A DNA stretch of 6,848 nucleotides from Candidatus Omnitrophota bacterium (GTDB lineage Bacteria > Hinthialibacterota > Hinthialibacteria > Hinthialibacterales > JAKPRU01): assembly GCA_029557025.1 (NCBI GenBank), contig JAKPRU010000391.1, forward strand, positions 1 through 6,848, given 5' to 3'. Below, piece after piece: positions 1 to 4,784 of the stretch; position 1 is the first letter of the stretch, and each line of letters starts with the position of its first letter. The position numbers and the translations under genes are program-made. The notes beneath the pieces were generated by a model. That model saw only the letters and a program-made list of their open reading frames with translations, was not told the DNA's origin and did no database searches.

Positions 1-2
1 GA

Positions 3-509
3 TCAAAAACTCGGCAATTCATAACCGGCAGTTATGGTTTGGTAATATAGAAGTGGTGAGCAAGCCAAAATCGCACTTGAGATTCGAGCCGCTCGAAAAT
101 CCGATGTCATCCGCAGGGCTGTATAGTGCATTGCAATGGTAGAAAAAAGAAACACCACAAGCAGTGCAATCTTGGTCGCAACAATTGTTTCACCCAAAAG
201 CCACATCATAATCGCCAAATAGACACTTGTTAAAGGGGCAAAACTCTCGCCAAATTTCCCCTCTCGCAGTAACGCTGATGCTTCCCCCATCCATGACATA
301 CCTCCATCGAGCGTATCCCATCCCGTAAATCGCCAATAAAACACGGCTGCTATTGTCTGGAATACGAGCAGCGTAACTAAAAAAAACGGGTCATAATGTA
401 GAAAACGTCCCCAGTATCTTCTTGCGTAGCTCATTGGCAATGAATTTGTAAACATTCGAACGTTCCTCGGGTCATGGTATTCATATTCATTGAACTTATA
501 GTCCTGCAT
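3..509 (-). CDS. Truncated GT-C (PMT/ArnT-like) membrane glycosyltransferase, N-terminal part
   Basis: The 168-residue product has a roughly 40-residue polar N-terminus and four likely membrane segments, at about residues 41-59, 93-109, 113-130 and 141-158. The order TM1, an acidic loop (GWDTLDGG, residues 63-70), an 'ALLREGKF' stretch, TM2-TM3 and 'ISSAILACSPLLYYQT' matches the N-terminus of GT39/PMT-type glycosyltransferases, which transfer sugars from polyprenyl-phosphate donors across the membrane. Such enzymes are usually about 450-600 residues, so most of the protein is missing. The TGA stop (bases 3-5) lies directly after five T on the coding strand; one more T would read on as Ser-Phe-Leu-Ile. 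The ATG directly follows an in-frame TGA, so no start further upstream exists, and no clear Shine-Dalgarno is visible. Third-position GC is about 43% by hand count, against about 67% in the first 100 codons of the gene starting at 4785. The fold assignment is fairly safe; substrate and activity are unknown. Confidence 0.7.
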   Translation of the reverse strand: MQDYKFNEYEYHDPRNVRMFTNSLPMSYARRYWGRFLHYDPFFLVTLLVFQTIAAVFYWRFTGWDTLDGGMSWMGEASALLREGKFGESFAPLTSVYLAIMMWLLGETIVATKIALLVVFLFSTIAMHYTALRMTSDFRAARISSAILACSPLLYYQTITAGYELPSF

Positions 510-525
510 TCAACACGAAGCGATG

Positions 526-744
526 TTACGACCGGCTGATCCCTTTGTCGGGATGCGATCGTTGTGGCATGGAAGCGTTAGTCATTTTCCGACGAAAGTG
601 TCTTATTTCACTTCGGGTTAGGCCCCGGGTCAAGTACATCAGGCGGATGTGCACCACCGCCGCCTGGAGTTGTTTTACGCAGAACATTCTATTGCTCTTG
701 CGCAGGATGTCAAGCCACGCATGTGGACCGGATGTTCTCTCCAT
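526..744 (-). CDS. Doubtful 72-residue basic hypothetical protein
   Basis: This reading frame encodes a small, strongly basic, mostly helical-looking peptide rich in Arg, Lys and His, with no signal peptide, membrane segment or recognised motif. It opens only five codons upstream of the ATG after a TGA and has no visible Shine-Dalgarno. Its end lies 16 bases before the glycosyltransferase start on the same strand, which would suit an operon. Third-position GC is about 62%, compatible with coding in this genome. Against it, the frame is short, the composition is unremarkable, and a weak promoter candidate for the next gene lies inside it. It could be a small gene, the tail of a decayed gene, or a chance frame. 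Confidence 0.2.
   Translation of the reverse strand: MERTSGPHAWLDILRKSNRMFCVKQLQAAVVHIRLMYLTRGLTRSEIRHFRRKMTNASMPQRSHPDKGISRS
605..633 (-). promoter_or_regulatory. Weak sigma70-type promoter candidate for the glycosyltransferase gene
   Basis: On the minus strand TTGACC (628-633) matches five of six bases of the -35 consensus. It is followed after exactly 17 bases by TGAAAT (605-610), a four-of-six match to the -10 consensus. Transcription would begin near 598, giving a leader of about 90 bases before the ATG at 509. The -10 is poor, so this is only a candidate. Confidence 0.2.
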
Positions 745-814
745 TACAGTTCGAAGGTGTCAGGGCATGCCGCCGTCACGAAAATCTATTCGAGCTGTAG
801 TTCTCCAGGTTCAT

Positions 815-846
815 CCCCATCCTGCCCGGCGTGCGCGACAATGGGG
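815..846 (-). terminator. Possible hairpin terminator after the LamG/propeller gene
   Basis: Beginning 13 bases after the stop codon, the minus strand reads CCCCAT, then TGTC, a ten-base loop, GGCA, a two-base GG bulge and ATGGGG. This gives a six-base-pair outer stem and a four-base-pair inner stem with one G-T wobble. No T-tract follows, so it is not a classical intrinsic terminator. It could act as an I-shaped terminator or as a 3' end stabiliser of the two-gene transcript. Confidence 0.3.
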
Positions 847-858
847 GACCAACTTGGC

Positions 859-2454
859 CTACTTTTCCGCTATCGGCGTGTTGGACAGCGCCCCGATTTC
901 CTCCCCCGTCAAAACCCGCCCATACAAACGCACATTTCGGATGATCCCATTGAAGTAATCGTGCGGGCCAAATCCGATGCGAAGGGGTTGCTCATTGCTT
1001 AGATCAAATCCGTTTGCCGAGAATCGGTCGGATTGCGCTACGTGCTTCCCGTCCAGAATAATCTTCAGAATTCCATTATCACGGATCGAGACAAGATGTC
1101 TCCATCCTGCTTTCAGTTCGTCATCATGGGAAACACACTTTCCGGCTTCCAGGCTGTAGACATGTCCGGATGGTAGCGTCCCGCAGAAGAGGGAACCGTG
1201 ATGAACCGCCATACTCCATACCCGGCGGTACTTGACATCCGGGGTTTTGTCTAATTGACCCGTACTGGTCCATTTGAGATTGCCGTCGTAGCGGTAAACG
1301 TGTGCAAGCGGGAGTGTTCCGGCATACAGTTTGCCATTGTACATCATTAAACCCATTACTTCCAATTCTTCTCCAAGTCGCCCGCAACCGCTCCACAGTT
1401 GGCCCCCAGCGTATCGGAACACCGTCCCGCCGGGCCAGGTTCCGACATGAAGGTTCCCCTCGTGGACGGCGAATGAATAGGTCTGGGTTGTATTGAGTGA
1501 CGTTCCGCAGTCTGCCCAGGTGGTGTTTCCGTCATAGCGATAAACGCCGCCGAAGTTGACATCGTATCCTGTACCGTAAAGGCTCTCGCGGAAGGCAGTC
1601 AGTGCCACGACCCGTCCGCCGCTGTGTCCGCAGAATTTCCAGTCGCTGCCTCCTTCGTAGCGGTAGACACCGGGCGGGGCATACATGCTGGATGCGTACA
1701 GTTGTCCCCGGTACACGGCGAGACCGAAAATCGCCTCCGGGATGGGGAGATTACCGATTTCCACCCAGTTCTTATCGCCCAAGTGTCGAAAGACCTTGCC
1801 GCCGGGTATCTCATTCGGAGAATCGCCGATTGCCGATCCGGAAGAGCGATAATGCCCGGTGGCGGCATACAGATCACCCTCAAACACTGTGAGCGATGTC
1901 ACCGCATTGCAGGGATGCGGGCTGCCGCAGTCAATCCATTCACCGTTTCCTCCGTAACGGTAGACATGCCCCGCGCCTTCCTTCTCTATCTCGAAAGTCC
2001 CCGCGTACAGATTATCCTTGTAGACGGTTAGTGCCCAGACCATCCGGTTATTGCCGGGCCGCCCGCAGTCCGTCCAGACCGGTTCAGTGCCGTCGTCAAT
2101 GCCAAAAAAGAGGTTCCGGCAATTCGAGTATGACGACGGCGTTCCCTGGAAATTCTGCAGATAGAGATTCCAGCCTTTCCGTTTATCGGGATCGTATTGA
2201 TTGATAATATCGCCCAGCGTATCGTTGACTACCTCAGGCGTCTTTATCCACGCGGAGACAGTGAAGTCGCGTGTTCCGAGATTCAGGGACGGTTTGGGCG
2301 GTACCTCGATATGAAAGGCGCGTTCCCTCGGAGGAAGGACAAACACCTTGGATGGATCGGCCTCGATGCGAACGCCATGATTTCCCTGCCCGGATGAGTC
2401 TTGGCAGTCACCATCGAGTTTCCAGAAACCCAGAAGATCGGATTCGAGATTCAT
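859..2454 (-). CDS. LamG-fold protein with an inserted seven-bladed beta-propeller
   Basis: The 531-residue product begins directly in a LamG/concanavalin A-like fold: GFWKLDGDCQDSSGQGNHG at residues 9-27, FTVSAWI at 64-70, and strands to about 121. Seven propeller repeats fill residues 127-439, each with W-x-x-(C/I/T)-G, a hydrophobic strand, an 'LYAGT'-like strand and a 'VYRYDG'-like strand. The missing LamG half resumes at about 446-525 with GWRHLVSIRDNG, IILDGKHV and FNGIIRNVRLYGR. LamG folds usually bind glycans or proteins; 'LYAGT' propellers are binding or scaffold modules, so an adhesive or carbohydrate-binding role is inferred. No catalytic motif was seen. The start is preceded by GAAAGG at eight bases, and the only upstream codons back to the in-frame TAA of the preceding gene contain no start. 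A signal peptide is therefore impossible as read, which is odd for a LamG protein. It lies 33 bases behind the glycosidase-like gene, probably in one transcript. Confidence 0.85.
   Translation of the reverse strand: MNLESDLLGFWKLDGDCQDSSGQGNHGVRIEADPSKVFVLPPRERAFHIEVPPKPSLNLGTRDFTVSAWIKTPEVVNDTLGDIINQYDPDKRKGWNLYLQNFQGTPSSYSNCRNLFFGIDDGTEPVWTDCGRPGNNRMVWALTVYKDNLYAGTFEIEKEGAGHVYRYGGNGEWIDCGSPHPCNAVTSLTVFEGDLYAATGHYRSSGSAIGDSPNEIPGGKVFRHLGDKNWVEIGNLPIPEAIFGLAVYRGQLYASSMYAPPGVYRYEGGSDWKFCGHSGGRVVALTAFRESLYGTGYDVNFGGVYRYDGNTTWADCGTSLNTTQTYSFAVHEGNLHVGTWPGGTVFRYAGGQLWSGCGRLGEELEVMGLMMYNGKLYAGTLPLAHVYRYDGNLKWTSTGQLDKTPDVKYRRVWSMAVHHGSLFCGTLPSGHVYSLEAGKCVSHDDELKAGWRHLVSIRDNGILKIILDGKHVAQSDRFSANGFDLSNEQPLRIGFGPHDYFNGIIRNVRLYGRVLTGEEIGALSNTPIAEK
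1138..2076 (-). repeat. Seven degenerate propeller-blade repeats within the LamG protein
   Basis: Seven protein-level repeats start at Trp residues 127, 173, 230, 272, 313, 354 and 395. Spacings are 46, 57, 42, 41, 41 and 41 residues. The consensus is roughly W-x-x-C-G, a variable loop, V-x-x-L-x-V-Y-x-G-x-L-Y-A-G-T, a loop, and V-Y-R-Y-D-G. Seven units fit a closed seven-bladed beta-propeller. DNA-level similarity is degenerate and strongest around the VYRY codons, indicating old duplications rather than a recent expansion. Blade 2 carries an extra loop at about residues 201-219. Confidence 0.8.
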
Positions 2455-2462
2455 GATGTGGA

Positions 2463-2468
2463 CCTTTC
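2463..2468 (-). promoter_or_regulatory. Ribosome binding site of the LamG/propeller gene
   Basis: GAAAGG lies eight bases before the ATG at 2454, within the 33-base gap after the preceding stop codon. It supports a separate translation start here rather than readthrough from the upstream gene. Confidence 0.5.
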
Positions 2469-2487
2469 GTTTGTGAGCAGGTTCCTG

Positions 2488-4560
2488 TTATCTGCTGTTA
2501 ACTTGTTCTACCTTGAATACGGTCAGACACCGGGGCGGCAATATAAATGGAAGTGTCGTCCTGGCGCCGGTAACTTGTATCTGCCCGCTATCTCGGATTG
2601 GGCCGCCTTCAAGAGAGTAACTGTATCGGCCCGGCATGAACATGTACAATTCCGCACCCATCTCGCGGGGCTTCTCGCCGAAATGAAACAGTTGGGTCTC
2701 CAGGCAATCCGGTTCTGTTTTCGTTACCAGCGCAGCGATCTCGCGTGGTGGTGTGAGCCATCGAACGCGATTCAACGGGAAATACAACGCACCGCCCGGA
2801 TCGCCCGTTACCGTCGAGTACAGCAACTCCGGACTGGGCACGATAATCTCCGGCACCTCATGCGGGAACAGGTATCCCGCGGAGAACAGTGCCGGAAATC
2901 GAAGGACGCGATCGGTGTACCGCACCTCGCGTGTATATCCGGCGAAGTTTACTCCAAGTGCTTTCGCATTGTTCTCAAGTCCCTTGACCAGGGGACCGGT
3001 ATCTTCATGCAGGCGAAATTGAAGATAAGGGCCGGCCGAATCGGCTAATAAATCGTCGAATTCGGGGTCATTTGTCAGGAGACGGTACTTTGCGAGGACG
3101 TCTCCCAATGCAATCTTCTCGGCACACCAGGATTCACTGCCGGGTTCGGGGGATTCCTCGGATTTCTGTATGAGATATTTTCGTCGGATGTCTGCCATGG
3201 AGCGGATCGGTTCCAGGTACTTTTCATCTTGAGTCATCGCGTATGTCTGGAGCAGAGTATTTGTCATCTGCCCCATCGCGCTCGGCCAGCGATACAGCGA
3301 GGCATCCCGATTGCTCTCCGGGTCCCACCACGGGCCATTCAGACCGCCGACCTGCCCGTCCGGCCAATGAATTGCACTGGGGATGATTCCCGCAGGCTTT
3401 CCCCTCTCGGCGCAACGAGTGGCATCCGCCCAGGTATCCATCCATGCGGTGAACAGTGCCCGGCAACGCGGATCATTCGTGCGTTGCCAGTACAACAGCG
3501 CCGGTTGCATCGCTCGCGGATGATAAACCGAATCGCAGGCCCGTTCGGGATCTGCCCGGATTTTATCCACGCTGAAATCAATGCTCTTGAATTGCAGAAA
3601 TCCGCGCTCATTCCTGCCCGCCCACAGGGTTTCCATCAGTTCAACCAGGCGAAGCGCTTTGTCTCGCCATTCGGGATTGTCCGGCTCCAAGTGCATCATG
3701 GGGGTGATCGCATCCGCCGAGTCTTCCGAGGAATGCTCGACATCCGTCAGGTGGGAGGTGTACCCATCTTTCATGTGTGCCTGGCTGAGAATCGCGCGGG
3801 AAAAACGTGCCTGTGCCCGGTTGATTTTGACGGACTGGAATCCGATCAGAATCGGTGTCCACCATCGCCACATCTCGCAATCGTCTCCCCAGCCGCCCCC
3901 ATACTCCCCGCTTTCCTGCATTCGGTTGTCGATCCACCATTCGATGATATCCGCCAGGCGCTCCAGCCCTTCCCGCTGAAATCTCGCCCAGTCAGGAGCC
4001 TCCGCAACTTGATGCTTCAGGGGATCACAGGAAATCGGCTCGCCCAGGTACATGCGAATCATCCGATTCTGCGGAAAGTGTTCCCTGGCTCTTTCAAGCA
4101 ATGCGACCGCCTTGTCGAAGACAGTCCGCCGACGGTGGGGCACGGACCAGATATCGCCATATTCCATCCCGCACCACAGCAACATACGTGCTTGATATAA
4201 GTAAGTCAGCGGTATGAACGGCGAGTCGGGCCGGATCCCGAAATCCCAAGATTCCTCTTTCAGCACAGTCGATCCGAAATACTCCAGGCGTGGGCTGTGC
4301 AAATATCGGTCGATTTCCTGAATGAGTCTGTCCAAATCAGCGCGGAGTTCGGGGGAAAGTTGCAGTTCTTTCCGCAGTTGTCTCAGCATCTCAAGCTGTT
4401 GTTCATCGTTATCCTGATTGCCGATGGCCACGATATTCTGTTGAAGGAATGGGTCAATAGCATCATCCGCAGAAGCCATTGACAGAAACGAGCAAAGCAA
4501 CAGAAGCGCAAATCTGCACGCATAGATTGAGAATACCGACCGGGGGAAAACCCGATTCAT
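2488..4560 (-). CDS. Secreted alpha-helical glycosidase-like protein (alpha/alpha-toroid type)
   Basis: The 690-residue product starts with a signal peptide: basic MNRVFPR, hydrophobic FALLLLCSFLSM, and an A-S-A cleavage site after residue 31. A mature protein exported through Sec is therefore expected. Residues of about 35-90 form a polar helical region. From about 115 to 560 amphipathic helices alternate with Gly/Trp-rich loops, such as GEYGGGWGDDCEMW (218-231), SSEDSADAITPMMHLEPDN (277-295) and GLNGPWWDPESNRDASLYRW (406-425). This resembles the six-hairpin (alpha/alpha) toroid of many glycoside hydrolases and polysaccharide lyases. Residues of about 600-690 look like the C-terminal beta-sandwich common in such enzymes. 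Family and catalytic residues cannot be named; acidic residues in the three loops are candidates. The start at 4560 is chosen because AAGGAG precedes it by six bases and it begins the signal peptide; an in-frame ATG at 4617 would add 19 polar residues. It is probably co-transcribed with the LamG/propeller gene. Confidence 0.75.
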   Translation of the reverse strand: MNRVFPRSVFSIYACRFALLLLCSFLSMASADDAIDPFLQQNIVAIGNQDNDEQQLEMLRQLRKELQLSPELRADLDRLIQEIDRYLHSPRLEYFGSTVLKEESWDFGIRPDSPFIPLTYLYQARMLLWCGMEYGDIWSVPHRRRTVFDKAVALLERAREHFPQNRMIRMYLGEPISCDPLKHQVAEAPDWARFQREGLERLADIIEWWIDNRMQESGEYGGGWGDDCEMWRWWTPILIGFQSVKINRAQARFSRAILSQAHMKDGYTSHLTDVEHSSEDSADAITPMMHLEPDNPEWRDKALRLVELMETLWAGRNERGFLQFKSIDFSVDKIRADPERACDSVYHPRAMQPALLYWQRTNDPRCRALFTAWMDTWADATRCAERGKPAGIIPSAIHWPDGQVGGLNGPWWDPESNRDASLYRWPSAMGQMTNTLLQTYAMTQDEKYLEPIRSMADIRRKYLIQKSEESPEPGSESWCAEKIALGDVLAKYRLLTNDPEFDDLLADSAGPYLQFRLHEDTGPLVKGLENNAKALGVNFAGYTREVRYTDRVLRFPALFSAGYLFPHEVPEIIVPSPELLYSTVTGDPGGALYFPLNRVRWLTPPREIAALVTKTEPDCLETQLFHFGEKPREMGAELYMFMPGRYSYSLEGGPIRDSGQIQVTGARTTLPFILPPRCLTVFKVEQVNSR

Positions 4561-4566
4561 CCGAAT

Positions 4567-4572
4567 CTCCTT
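4567..4572 (-). promoter_or_regulatory. Ribosome binding site that fixes the start at 4560
   Basis: AAGGAG lies six bases before the ATG at 4560, a strong match to the anti-Shine-Dalgarno with ideal spacing. It decides in favour of this ATG over the in-frame upstream ATG at 4617. Confidence 0.75.
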
Positions 4573-4588
4573 TTCTGCCAAAGAACCC

Positions 4589-4620
4589 GGATTGCTCCGG
4601 AACCGGTAGCGCGACAATCC
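4589..4620 (-). promoter_or_regulatory. Leader hairpin upstream of the glycosidase-like gene
   Basis: On the minus strand GGATTG and CAATCC form a six-base-pair outer stem. Inside it, CT-(A)-CCG pairs with CGGAG around a GTTC loop, leaving a five-base bulge on one side. The element lies 28 bases before the start codon, so it probably falls in the transcript leader. No T-tract follows and no known riboswitch class is recognised. It may be an mRNA structure, a protein-binding dyad or chance. Confidence 0.25.
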
Positions 4621-4732
4621 TTGGATCCCCGCAAATACCCTCCATTTTGCGGGAAAAATAATTCAATGTCGCGGGAGGGGAGAAGGGTGGCCCGACTTGA
4701 ACTTGGCATCCTGGTTCTCTTTCCTCATCCTA

Positions 4733-4741
4733 TGTTATACT
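4733..4741 (+). promoter_or_regulatory. Extended -10 promoter of the transglutaminase-like gene
   Basis: TGTTATACT contains the TG-n extension followed by TATACT, a five-of-six match to the -10 consensus. No good -35 hexamer lies at 16-18 bases upstream, which is tolerated by extended -10 promoters. Transcription would start near 4748, giving a leader of about 37 bases. Confidence 0.4.
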
Positions 4742-4775
4742 CATGCGAAATCGAAATTGCCAAAAAATTCATACC

Positions 4776-4781
4776 AGGTGA
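4776..4781 (+). promoter_or_regulatory. Ribosome binding site of the transglutaminase-like gene
   Basis: AGGTGA is fully complementary to part of the 16S anti-Shine-Dalgarno. It serves either of two adjacent ATG codons, at 4785 and 4788, so the exact first residue is uncertain by one. Confidence 0.6.
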
Positions 4782-4784
4782 ACA

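Larger units (their letters stand above)
510..858. other. Gene-poor stretch between the propeller gene and the glycosyltransferase
   Basis: These 349 bases hold no convincing gene. They contain a possible terminator hairpin near 815-846, one doubtful small minus-strand frame at 526-744, and a weak minus-strand promoter candidate at 605-633. A short inverted repeat, ATCCC/GGGAT, with a six-base loop lies at 539-554. Frames on both strands across the rest are short or broken by stops. No tRNA, insertion-sequence end or tandem repeat was seen. Confidence 0.5.

Noticed and set aside
539..554. ATCCC/GGGAT hairpin as a terminator
   Set aside because: The stem has only five base pairs, no T-tract follows on either strand, and it does not follow a well-supported gene.
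2401..3048. A 215-codon plus-strand frame spanning the junction of the two minus-strand genes
   Set aside because: It overlaps both well-supported minus-strand genes antisense, has no recognisable motif and no ribosome site was seen.
3229..4200. A 323-codon open frame on the plus strand inside the glycosidase-like gene
   Set aside because: It lies wholly antisense to a gene with a signal peptide and strong ribosome site. The translation is Arg/Pro/Ser/His-rich without domain character, as expected of a shadow frame in GC-rich coding DNA.
4561..4617. An N-terminal extension of 19 residues for the glycosidase-like protein
   Set aside because: It would put a polar stretch ahead of the signal peptide, and the strong AAGGAG site lies inside it, spaced for the ATG at 4560.
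4703..4718. Sigma54-type promoter starting TTGGCAT
   Set aside because: The -24-like GG is present, but the GC required at -12, ten bases further on, is replaced by CT.
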